Below, piece after piece: positions 46,679 to 56,782 of a stretch of 64,000 nucleotides of DNA. The translations under genes and the position numbers were made by a program. The DNA is from Gigaspora margarita (lineage: Eukaryota; Glomeromycota; Glomeromycetes; Diversisporales; Gigasporaceae): positions 159,444 through 223,443 of the forward strand of contig WTPW01000320.1 of NCBI GenBank assembly GCA_009809945.1, read 5' to 3'. The first letter of the stretch is position 1. Each line of letters starts with the position of its first letter. The notes below the pieces were generated by a model. That model saw nothing but the letters and a program-made list of their open reading frames with translations, searched no databases and was not told where the DNA came from.

Positions 46679-47800
46679 ATGACTTACTGGAAATCACCAA
46701 AAGTGACGAAAAATCAATGGAAATATGAAGAAACATACTATATAAATCAAACCACAAATCAAAGACAAANTCAAAGACACAACAAGAGAAAAAAGACACT
46801 TGATGAAAACCTAAAAGTAAAAGACCTAGAAAATGAGTGTGCAAGATTATATGCAACACTTACTGATGAACAAGCTTTGGAAGTCCAAGAAATTGTTGAT
46901 GAAACCTTTGGAAANCAAACTTTTGATAACAGACAAATTCCTAAAATGTTAAAAATTTTTCAGAAAATATTGATTGAAGTCAAAACAGATTGTAAGCCAA
47001 ACTATACAGAAGAAAATATTGTACACTTACCCTCATATATTCAGTTAACTACAGCCCCAGAAAAGAAAATCTCTTCTTCAATAACACCTACTACAGAAGC
47101 TTGCCTACCAGAATCACACTATGAAGCTAAAATTCTTGATGCCTACTATATTACAGAAGATCCAAAAGAAAATGATGAAATTGATCTTGAAGCTATNATT
47201 GATGATTTAAACATTTTAGACACTTGGACATCAGAATCAAAAACTGTTAAAGCTGATACTAAAGAAGATAATCTTNAAACAACTGAACAGCATATAGATG
47301 ATAGTCTGGATAAACAAATCAAACCCAAAGAATTCTNTNATCAAAATGGAGAAACTCTTGATGAAGCTATTGAAAATCNGAATAGAAAAGTTAATGAGTT
47401 TAAGAGCACAATTAAAGATGATCAAGAGAAAATAAAGAACCCAGACCCAATTGAATCTAAAGAACCTCAATCTGCTGATATGGATCATGCCCTTGACAGT
47501 TATTATCAAAATGAAATTAGCTTTAAGGAAAAAGAATATGAAGCACTTACATATCACCANAAGTCTGATGAAGTAGATAAACCAAATGATGATGAAATAT
47601 TTAGATGGTATTCTATGCAACATCCTGCTAGTAACTTCTCTGGAAATTTATTAGAATATTTTCAAGAAATATCTAATGTCTATACACTATATACACTATT
47701 CAATCTGCCCCAATGGATAAAACCCCAAACATTTGATCCTGGAGGATTTTATGAACAAAATCAAAAAAAAATCTTGATATTTTTCTACCCACAAGTCTGA
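46679..47800 (+). CDS. Gag-like protein of LTR element 2
   Basis: 373 codons, open throughout apart from ambiguous bases. Residues about 48-120 form the region shared with element 1 ('LENECARLYATLTDEQ', 'QEIVDETF', 'IQKILIEV'-like helix, 'LPSYIQLT'). A long acidic middle follows ('DEIDLEA', 'DDLNILDTW'). The C-terminal part has 'NDDEIFRWYSMQHPASNFSG' and 'TFDPGG'. It lacks the CCHC knuckle present at the start of the element 1 protein; the N-terminus is instead Lys/Arg/Gln-rich. A structural or RNA-binding role is inferred from position after the primer-binding site. The start codon is the first in frame. Confidence 0.75.
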   Translation: MTYWKSPKVTKNQWKYEETYYINQTTNQRQXQRHNKRKKTLDENLKVKDLENECARLYATLTDEQALEVQEIVDETFGXQTFDNRQIPKMLKIFQKILIEVKTDCKPNYTEENIVHLPSYIQLTTAPEKKISSSITPTTEACLPESHYEAKILDAYYITEDPKENDEIDLEAXIDDLNILDTWTSESKTVKADTKEDNLXTTEQHIDDSLDKQIKPKEFXXQNGETLDEAIENXNRKVNEFKSTIKDDQEKIKNPDPIESKEPQSADMDHALDSYYQNEISFKEKEYEALTYHXKSDEVDKPNDDEIFRWYSMQHPASNFSGNLLEYFQEISNVYTLYTLFNLPQWIKPQTFDPGGFYEQNQKKILIFFYPQV

Positions 47801-50526
47801 TTTTGATGAAATAATTATCATTCAGTACATCTCAGTATGCTAAACTAGAATCTTCAAGAATTTGTACATAGTTACTTAGTACAAAAACATTTTCTTATAT
47901 ATTTTGATGAAACCCTTTAACATATATACATAATCTTTAAAAAATGATTACATAATTGCATCTTTATTATATTAATTTTTAATTTAGTACATTTTACCCA
48001 AACCCAACCCGAATCTAATTATACACTACCCACATCATAACCCTAAATTAACAACATTTCTAACAATGTACAAAANCAAAATTTCGAATCTACTACATTC
48101 NGAAGTTACTAAAACTTGGAATCCAGCAAGATCGCAAATCTACCAAAATCCCTGAAGCCCAAATGCCAAAATTCCAATCCAACAAATCCTAAATCTCAAG
48201 CCTCCAAATTCTTAAATTNCGACATTCGCANGAAAGATGAAAAATTNGATCATCATCGTTACGAATGGAACAAAGAACCTGAACTCGATTACATTACTCC
48301 CATTCCAGTATCTTAACCATCAACCGAAGCTTCAACTCCTCTAGAGATCCCTCCTTCTAACTGATTCGTTGAACCTAATTCACCCTGTAAAGAACAAAAT
48401 CAAGAATTAATTAGAACGATTGTAGAAAAAAAAAAAAGTCACAACTCCCTTAGTACAGGAGTGCAGTGGCCCAGAAGGATTGCTGGCCCAGAATTAGTTA
48501 AAATAATACCCAAATAGAAACAAGAAAACAAAAGTGGATTTTATAGACTAAAATTCAATTCCATTATTCTACGATTCCAGCATCTTAACTACCAACTGAA
48601 GCTTCAACTCCTCTAGAGATCCTAGCTTCTAATCGATTCGGAAAAAAAAAAAAAGTCAAACAAAAAAAAGAAGATTGTATCTATGTGGACATTCGGTCAT
48701 ACGATCATGAGACCTCAGATCGCCTATCTGAGAGGATCCCATTCGAACGATCAAAAGTTCGTACCCATTTTACTGAATCAATCCACCAATACCCTCGACA
48801 AGAACAAGAAAGAAAGTTGAATCCCAAATCCGAAAAAAAGGGGCCCAGAATTAGTTAAAATAATACCCAAATAGAAACAAGAAAACAAAAGTGGATTTTA
48901 TACTTATCTTCCGAACCCGGCTATCGTATACTGTATCCCAAGGAAGCTGATTTGCTTCAAATGTTATCACCTAACGATTATCTCGTCATAACCGACCTTA
49001 AACCTAAATTCCAATCATACCCAAAATCCCAACCTTTCACTTCACCATAGTCTTAATCGATTCGCCGAATCTAATCGCTAGCACCTCTTGATTATTGCCT
49101 GAGGAAAATTGGCACATAACCATAAAGCTACATCTTACCCATAAAGAATCCGATTCCTGAAAAAAAAAAGAAGTTATTAGTTCTTGTAATCGAACAAACA
49201 AAAATATATATATACATATATTTATACGTATCTTGGAAACATCCGATAACCCTTCATCATAATCTAAAACCGACGCCATCTATAACGAAGCTTTTTTATC
49301 AACCCGAAGGGAAAATAATAAAAATCATTATTGATTAAACAAAAAAAAATATATATATATATATTTTTTTTTACAAACCAAAGGTTAGTTGCCTGCCCTA
49401 GTACCTGGTGAACTCCTCATCGATTCAAATATTACAAGACTGCCCAATATGTCTCCTAATGTAACGTTCGATCCAAGATCCGACGATATCAAGAAAATGC
49501 ATTAGTAATGCTTATTAATCGAGATGGTTTACAAATGAAATAATTAAAAAAAAAATCCTGGCCTACCATCCGATCTTAAAACTTGCCCAATGAAAATGCT
49601 CTAAAGACTTCTTTACGAATTGTTTGTTTCATATTCGATATCTTCAGATGTCTAGTGATGAGATTATCGACGATATACAACCATCTCAACAAATTCTTGA
49701 AAAAAAGAAAAAAAAAACCTATACTTACTTCAAATTTGACCCAAACGCAAGAAGTATCTCCAACGTTATCGAAAAAGTCCAGCACCAAGTTTCAGATCCA
49801 GAAAAGGTCCCAACGAAAAGAAATTTTTTTTTTAGCGTAAAACTCTTGTTAAGTACCGCGACTCCAACCCTGATCCAACGACAAGCACTTCACACCATCC
49901 CAGTAATAAGGTTCAAGCTGCAAAGACCTTACAAACAATGAAGGCTTTAAAAATTTATAACGTATATTACCGATTTAGTTTATCAAACCCGCTTGATGAA
50001 TGAAAAGATCGTGTTCTTGGAATTTTACCTTATATCACACCGAAGCTCTTTCAAAAAACACCCATACACTCAAGCCTCAGATATTTATTCATTCGGAATA
50101 AACCTGCAAACCAATAAAGACAAAAAATGGGATGACCACTTCATAAAAGACCCAACAAAGACTCAACCAACGAAAGCACCGTACGAATAGCAAAATCTAC
50201 GACTACAAGAAATGCTGAAAAACAATGAAACCTAAAAAAAAAAATGAAGAACTACTAGGATGAAAAATTTTGTAGAACTTTACTGTAGAGTCACCCGAAA
50301 TAACGAGTACTAAAACAGTACTTACCTCAACAATGCGAGACTACACCGATGACGAATCATAAGAATGTTCAACTGACAAGAAAACGTTAACACCGAAGAA
50401 TGATGATGCCGAAACGAAAGTCTTTAACCGATAAAAACTTCGACACCACCGAATACGACGAAGAAGTCTATGAACTCCAAAAATTAACGATGACCCCGAG
50501 TTCTAAGTTGATTCCCTATATATATA
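47801..50526. other. Non-coding interior of LTR element 2 with duplications
   Basis: No pol motifs. A 61-bp direct repeat is exact at 48485-48545 and 48842-48902 (starts GGCCCAGAATTAGTTAAAAT). A second, imperfect ~66-bp repeat (GAAGCTTCAACTCCTCTAGA) is at 48300-48365 and 48576-48641. Several minus-strand intron-like units occur: GAG/GTAAGTACT ending TTTTTTTTTTAG around 50320-50235; GAA/GTAAGTATAGG ending TTTTTTTCAAG near 49728-49695; and a T11-CAG acceptor near 49160. Short plus ORFs at 48116, 49583, 49993 and 50400 have no assignable product except the kinase trace at 49950-50110. Confidence 0.55.
49950..50110 (+). pseudogene. Protein-kinase activation-segment fragment inside LTR element 2
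   Basis: Across three frames the plus strand reads 'YITD' then 'FSLSNPLDE' (DFG region, ~49965-50000, Gly replaced by Ser), then 'RVLGILPYITP' (APE region, ~50005-50040), then 'HPYTQASDIYSFGI' (50056-50100). This is subdomains VII to IX of the kinase fold in the right order and spacing, with two frameshifts. The rest of a kinase is not seen nearby. It was probably captured from a host kinase; it is not functional. Confidence 0.75.
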
Positions 50527-51379
50527 NNNNNNNNNNNNNNNNNNNNNNNNNNNNNNNNNNNNNNNNNNNNNNNNNNNNNNNNNNNNNNNNNNNNNNNNNN
50601 NNNNNNNNNNNNNNNNNNNNNNNNNNNNNNNNNNNNNNNNNNNNNNNNNNNNNNNNNNNNNNNNNNNNNNNNNNNNNNNNNNNNNNNNNNNNNNNNNNNN
50701 NNNNNNNNNNNNNNNNNNNNNNNNNNNNNNNNNNNNNNNNNNNNNNNNNNNNNNNNNNNNNNNNNNNNNNNNNNNNNNNNNNNNNNNNNNNNNNNNNNNN
50801 NNNNNNNNNNNNNNNNNNNNNNNNNNNNNNNNNNNNNNNNNNNNNNNNNNNNNNNNNNNNNNNNNNNNNNNNNNNNNNNNNNNNNNNNNNNNNNNNNNNN
50901 NNNNNNNNNNNNNNNNNNNNNNNNNNNNNNNNNNNNNNNNNNNNNNNNNNNNNNNNNNNNNNNNNNNNNNNNNNNNNNNNNNNNNNNNNNNNNNNNNNNN
51001 NNNNNNNNNNNNNNNNNNNNNNNNNNNNNNNNNNNNNNNNNNNNNNNNNNNNNNNNNNNNNNNNNNNNNNNNNNNNNNNNNNNNNNNNNNNNNNNNNNNN
51101 NNNNNNNNNNNNNNNNNNNNNNNNNNNNNNNNNNNNNNNNNNNNNNNNNNNNNNNNNNNNNNNNNNNNNNNNNNNNNNNNNNNNNNNNNNNNNNNNNNNN
51201 NNNNNNNNNNNNNNNNNNNNNNNNNNNNNNNNNNNNNNNNNNNNNNNNNNNNNNNNNNNNNNNNNNNNNNNNNNNNNNNNNNNNNNNNNNNNNNNNNNNN
51301 NNNNNNNNNNNNNNNNNNNNNNNNNNNNNNNNNNNNNNNNNNNNNNNNNNNNNNNNNNNNNNNNNNNNNNNNNNNNNNN
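50527..51379. other. Assembly gap (853 N)
   Basis: Undetermined bases within LTR element 2. The 334-codon open frame reported across it is an artefact of the Ns. Confidence 1.
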
Positions 51380-51877
51380 CTGCGGACAGATTCGTTACAT
51401 GTAGCTCATGTAAAACTTGTCATATTTGAAGCATATATTCTATATATTTTATTTATTCAACATATATCATTTATTTCATATATTATATTTATACTATTTA
51501 TACTATATATTTTATTAGTAGTAGATATAGCATATATTACACATGTAGTAGATATAGTCTGTTACATTTGTGAAAAAACAAAATGTATAAAAGCAGCAGA
51601 TGTGGACCCCAAGTTCAACATCGAGTCTTCATACTCTTTCACTAATAAATACATTTATTTATTATTTAAATTAAACAGTTACTAGTATCTTCATATACTT
51701 TTAATTGTTGCCTCTTTCATAATTGCAAATTACCATAAATCTTCTTTGTTAAGTTTTATTAAAAAACGCCTTTCGACTTAGTTAAATCACAGTAACAAGT
51801 GAGGTTACACAAAGTGATCACTGTCTAAGATCGCTCTAGTTACCTACTATCTTTAAAGAAGTGGATATAGGACAACA
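51380..51877 (+). repeat. 3' LTR of element 2 (5' part lost in gap)
   Basis: It begins at CTGCGGACAGATTCG, equal to position 45571 of the 5' LTR, and ends GACAACA before the ATGC duplication. Confidence 0.9.
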
Positions 51878-51987
51878 ATGCGCTTTTAAACACACTTTTC
51901 ATGAATGGCATCATCAACTACTTTAGATAAAACAATATATACAATTATATGTTAATATTTTATTATCATTATACATGTATAAAAAAA

Positions 51988-52512
51988 ATAGTCCTGCGGG
52001 TCGATAGCATAGCGGTTATGCTTTCAGAATACAAGTCGAAGGTTGCTAGTTCAATTCCCACTAGAGGCATAATAGAAAAAACCAGCTGGCAGAGAACTAA
52101 AACACCGTGGAAAAACAGGAACCCACAATGTTATGGATGGACTTAATTGGCAGTTGCTGTTATCAAATCTGTGGCAGTAAAATGAAACATGCTAGAGCCC
52201 AATTTGGAATAACTGAAGTCTTAAGACGTATTGAGAGGCCGAAGTCTAAAAAAGATACTTTAAGAACTTGTGGTGACTGTTTTCCAAACTGCGACTGTTT
52301 GTACCAATAATCGACTAGCATGCGATCCCTGGCGGAGGTTATTGGAAGGGTAATGTTTGGTGCTATGTCCATACTTGGGCATCATTAAGACAGCTGGGTA
52401 ATTGTCTAGTCATAGTAATTAATGTAATTGTATGGTTGCATTTTGGCAGCATTATAAAATAAGTTAATAAAACTAGCACAAAGGATGTTTAAGATATAAA
52501 AAAAATATATAT
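51988..52512 (+). mobile_element. tRNA-headed SINE with 17-bp target duplication
   Basis: The head (about 51990-52070) has a box A-like TAGCATAGCGGTTATGC and a box B-like AGTTCAATTCC about 40 bases later, as in RNA polymerase III tRNA promoters. The cloverleaf is degenerate, so it is not a tRNA gene. The body continues about 440 bases and ends in an A/T-rich tail. ATACATGTATAAAAAAA is repeated exactly at 51971-51987 and 52513-52529, as expected for LINE-driven insertion. The open frames at 51949, 52107 and 52163 (minus) are not genes. Confidence 0.85.
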
Positions 52513-52529
52513 ATACATGTATAAAAAAA

Positions 52530-53564
52530 TGATATTGCAGATTATACGAATTAGCATTTAAGATAAGTATTGGTATTACTGTATTACAGTTTTTTTTATC
52601 AGTACTACAATAATTATAATTAATTTTTTTACAGCCTTACTATTGTCGTCATTTACAGAAATCAGAGAGTTGTCTTCTATAGGAGTCATCATTCACAGGA
52701 GTTGTCATCATTGCTTGTGGTAAGTAGAGGTTTGATTTCATTGAATTGGGCGCTAGAAGGTTTTTCTAGTTCGTATATATTTATAATGCCTTCTTAGAGG
52801 TTTTATACGTTATTTGCAGAGAGTTTTCTGTGGCATGTTGTGATAATTTTCTATGTCATTTTATGGTATCTTTCTCTATGTTAGCATTTTGTGTACAGAG
52901 AAAAATTTGCTCAAATGATACCTGAAATTTTTAAACTATTTACCAATAAGGAACACAACTGATATTGTTTCATGATAAGTTCACTTGTATCATTAGAGGG
53001 TTCACTATTTTATCTAAAATCATCAATTATATAATTCACTTGCTAAAAGATTCTTTCTAAGTTTTGTCTTGACTAGCAAGTTTGCAGTAGATAAGAAGAA
53101 GAAAAAGGAGCAACCAAGCACAAATTATTGCTGAGTCATATTTTTTTAAATGCACAGATTGTATTCATTTTTTTTCTCAAAACTTCAAAATAAATCGATT
53201 CATGCTCCTACTGAATATGAAGTTATAGAATTTTTTTTTACATTACATATGTAGAATTTATTCTTTTAAGAACTTTTTAATTAGTTAATTTGGTGTAGTC
53301 AGATTAAGCATAATTGGTCAAAAGTCATTGTCAAAACTGTAATTCCAATTAAACCTAGAGAATTACAAGCTGATTTCAATCTCTGATAATTTGATTTTTA
53401 TATAATACCATATGTAGTTTTGTTTTACATAGTGCACAAACACCCCAATACTTTATTATTTGGTGCATAGCACAAATTATAAAGTTTAATAAAATAAGCT
53501 TTCAATCAGCTTAGTTGTATGAAGTTTTTTAATAACACAAACATAAAAAATATTCTGTCAAGAT
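52530..53564. other. AT-rich stretch without recognised gene
   Basis: A single exon-like segment is bounded by TTTTTTTACAG (~52634) and GTAAGTAG (~52721), with one open frame of about 28 codons. Nothing adjoining supports a gene. Confidence 0.35.
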
Positions 53565-53760
53565 TTGAAAATCTTAGTATTGGACATCAGACAATGTTTG
53601 TGTTTGCCATATGTCTGTGTCCAACAATTATTTTGTGGACCATATTTGGTAACAATCAATATACCCAGACATAATTTGGACATGAACTTCAGACAATGTC
53701 CAAAAATGTCTGGTCTGCCCCAAAATAGCTCGGACTATATCCAGTAATGATACTGGGTAA
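53565..53760. repeat. GGACAT/ATGTCC simple-repeat block
   Basis: Degenerate TTGGACATCAGACAATGT-type units in both orientations. Related to the block at 5745-5880. The 60-codon ORF here is a translation of the repeat. Confidence 0.5.
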
Positions 53761-54532
53761 GGGCTATACCTGAAACTCTAACATTTGGTTTTCTAGTTCA
53801 ATTACTCAATCAATTCTATTCTATAATAATATCAAAAGTCTGACTACTTCTTCACTCAGATCTTGCCAAGTGAGTTCTGATCTTTAGATTTCTAGATATT
53901 TACAATTCTAGAATTTTTCTAGAATTTCCCATTTCAATATTATAACCCAAGTTACAAATTTTTGCATAACCAATCTATCAACAAAAATCATTATAGTAAC
54001 ACAGATGTAATTTTAATTTTTGATCCAGTGCCAAGTAGGATTCAAATTCAAACTCACAACCTGTTGCTTAGAGGTGACAACTTGAAACTATTCTAAGTTG
54101 CTACACTCTATTAAAACTTAGTTATTATTATTTGTTAATAAAGTAGATAAATTAATAACAATAAATAAATAAAAATATTTATCAACTGCAACTAAATTTA
54201 GAGCATTTATTATGAACTTTAATATATAGTCTTTAATTTATTTTGCTTTGTTTTTTGTTTTTACATTTTTTGCAATTTTGTTATTTTGAAAATCTACAAT
54301 TTTAATTGGTCATTACTGCTTTAGAGATTTCTGTAATTTGTATAATGAGTACAGTCACCTCTAAAAAGAGAAGATAGATATCTTTTTTAGTAACTGCATT
54401 CAACTTGCAATAGTCTCTTTTTTTATTCTTTTAGATACAATAACTATATATAAAAACTATGGGCTTATAAATAAATTTTCTGATAATTTCATATTTTTTT
54501 TATCTTTTTTATTTTATTTTAAGGAATTCTTA
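53761..54532. other. AT-rich stretch; possible second SINE head (minus strand)
   Basis: On the minus strand 54110-54030 reads TGTAGCAACTTAGAATAGTT (box A-like), then GTTGTGAGTTTGAATTTG (box B-like), followed by a short body and an A-rich end near 54005. No target duplication was found. The remainder shows no feature. Confidence 0.4.
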
Positions 54533-54540
54533 ATATTTGA

Positions 54541-54832
54541 AGGACCCTGGACATCTCTCATATAGGTTATAACTAGATTTTGGCCAATTTTGGTCCAATT
54601 TGCTGAAAATAATAAAATACATGTTTTAAATAACTTTTAATCTAGTAATCAGAATTGAATGAACTTTTTTTGTAAATGCACCTTACTGAGAGCTTTATTT
54701 TAAAAAAAGTTTATTCAAAATGGACTACTGGATGCCAAGATAATTGCCAAACCTGTTTTTTTGCTCCTCAAATTTCAGGGGTCATTGCTAAAAAAAATTA
54801 AGTATAACATCTATACTAGATGTCTGGGTCTT
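54541..54832. mobile_element. hAT-like MITE, AGGACC family, copy 3
   Basis: Ends AGGACCCTGGACATCT (54541) and its near-complement AGATGTCTGGGTCTT (ends 54832). Flanked by a perfect 8-bp duplication ATATTTGA (54533-54540, 54833-54840). Non-coding. Confidence 0.85.
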
Positions 54833-54840
54833 ATATTTGA

Positions 54841-55258
54841 AGAGACTTTATAAGCTTATTACTAAATTGGCTAGCATTTGGAGTATAAATTTTGTAGCAA
54901 CTTCATTGGTCTAGAATTTGTTCTAAGATATTTTTTGCAAAAATATAATAGTTATTTAAAAGAATCTTTTTTGCAATTTACTTTTTAGAATTTGTTAAAG
55001 AAGTATTAATTTGTAAAGTAGAAGATAGAATATTAATATTAGTAGTTAGTACAATATAAGCTGCTAGGTTCTTTTTAGTGATAACTTCAGTTAAAGAATT
55101 AAAAAATATAATTTTATCTTCTTGTCTTCCTTTTTAGTATAGTAAGTCTTTATTTCATTATCTTGTTTAATAGTTTGTATAAATAGTAGCTCTTTTTTTC
55201 TAAATATCTGATCTTCAAAAATTGTTTGTCAAAATCAAGATTTGCTTTAGCAGTAGTA
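54841..55258. other. AT-rich spacer, nothing recognised
   Basis: No ORF, inverted repeat or tandem repeat of note. Confidence 0.5.
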
Positions 55259-55741
55259 ATTGTACTCAGCCAAAAAAATGTTACTCAGTTAACTGGCGAG
55301 TAAACCCACAGGTTACTTAGGTAATTGATAGATATACTCAGACATAAAATCTTATTCATTTTACCTGAGTAATCTGGCATATGATTGGTTACATGAATTA
55401 TTGTAGCTAATCAAATTTTACATTTGTTCTATTATATAATCTGCTTAGCGACATATAACAAGTATTTTAAGTTATAGTATATAAAAGCCTTGTGTTTGAT
55501 AACACCTATTAGTTACAATTCATTATTAATATTTGATTACCCAGGCATTATTTAGATCTTCCTACTTGGGTATTACCCAGGAATATCTACTCAGGTTTTA
55601 TTTGGTTGAATTTACTCAGGTATTACTTGGGTGAATCTACTTGGGTATTACTCAGATGAATCTACTCGGATAACTCTAGTCATTACCTAGTTAACTAGTT
55701 AATCGCAGATAACTCAGATGATACCTGACTTGAGTACAATT
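55259..55741. mobile_element. ACTCAGGTAATAC-filled inverted-repeat element
   Basis: Ends ATTGTACTCAG (55259) and CTTGAGTACAAT (ends near 55741). Degenerate TTACTCAGGTAAT / ATTACCTGGGTGAAT units fill both flanks in inverse orientation. The centre (55440-55530) is a plain AT-rich stretch. No ORF. Confidence 0.6.
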
Positions 55742-55773
55742 TCTATTTAGCAGTCAGAGAAGATATCATGCAT

Positions 55774-56742
55774 GTGATAAATTATAATAAATCTATAATA
55801 AAAGATATAAATTTACAATAAACTTTAAGCCCAAGTTTCTTTTCAACTTATATATTAACTTATTTTTGAGTTTTAGTATTAAATACATTAGATATTGAGA
55901 TATTAGAATAAAAATACTTAAAATAGCTTTTTAAAACTTTGCAAAAATAATATTTTGCCAGTAAAATTTTATAAAAAAAATTTGCTAATTTTAAAAATAC
56001 AATTATATGCAAACTTTTATGCTAAACAAATTTACTTAGTAACAAAATATAGGTTATCTTGACAAAAAAGCAAGTTAGCTATATACTAAAGTTAAAAATT
56101 TTTGGTTTATAATATAAACACTTTTTTGTCAAGATAACCTGCTTTGGACTTCTAAGTAAACTTGTTTAGTATATAATTCTATATATTAAAGTCAAAATGC
56201 ATTTTCTCAAACATTTTACTAAATAAAAAATATGGTTAAACTTAGAAAAAAAAATTTTTTAAAAAAATTTTTCTAATTTAACTCCATTTTTTACTTAAAA
56301 AAATATTTAAGAAAATGTGTTTAGACCTTAATATGTATAGAATTACATGTCGAACAAGTTTTTAGAAGCCCAAAGCATATTATCTTGACAAAAAAAAAAT
56401 AGATTTTATATTACTAACCAAAAAATTTTAACTTTAGCATATAGCTAACTTGCTTTTTTGTCAAGATAACCTGTATTTTGCTATTAAGCAAACTTGTTTA
56501 GTATAAAATTATATATATAATTGCAGTTTTAAAATTGGAAAATTTTCTTTTTAAAAAATTTTATTAAGAAATTTGCAAATTTTGCAAAATTTTAAAAAAG
56601 TGTTCTAAATAACTTTAATCTACTATTTTCAATAAGCTTAATCCCAAAATTTGAAAAAAAATTAATATAGAAGCCAAAAGGAATGTTTTGCTTAAAGTTT
56701 ATAGTAAATTTATATATTTTATTATAATTTTTATTATAAACT
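55774..56742. mobile_element. Foldback F1, copy 3 (diverged)
   Basis: Dyad near 56257 (AAAAAATTTTTTAAAAAAATTT). The arms end in TATAAATTTACAATAAACTT on the left and the complement near 56705. Internal stems read ATAGGTTATCTTGACAAAAA and TTTTTGTCAAGATAACCTG. Motif pairs are at 56019/56151 and 56348/56478. It has the same plan as copies 1 and 2, but the stem sequence has changed on both sides together. Confidence 0.8.
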
Positions 56743-56782
56743 AACACTTATATATCAACAGGTATAACATATTTCTAACTAT

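Larger units (their letters stand above)
45371..51877 (+). mobile_element. Non-autonomous LTR retrotransposon 2, young, with assembly gap
   Basis: The 5' LTR is 45371-46068, and the 3' LTR ends at 51877. ATGC is duplicated outside (45367-45370, 51878-51881). It has the same primer-binding site as element 1 and a 373-codon gag-like ORF, with no RT or integrase seen. The LTRs agree closely over their shared 500 bases (about three differences in the last 55). The insertion is therefore recent. 853 N bases (50527-51379) hide the end of the interior and about 200 bases of the 3' LTR. Confidence 0.85.

Noticed and set aside
50400-51404. 334-codon ORF
   Set aside because: It is open only because 853 N bases are read as sense codons.
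51995-52075. A functional tRNA gene
   Set aside because: Box A and B are present, but the anticodon and T stems do not close properly. The sequence continues into a 525-bp body bounded by a 17-bp target duplication, so it is a SINE head.
52634-52728. Internal exon of a host gene
   Set aside because: Acceptor and donor signals are present around one 28-codon frame, but no neighbouring exon or domain supports a gene.
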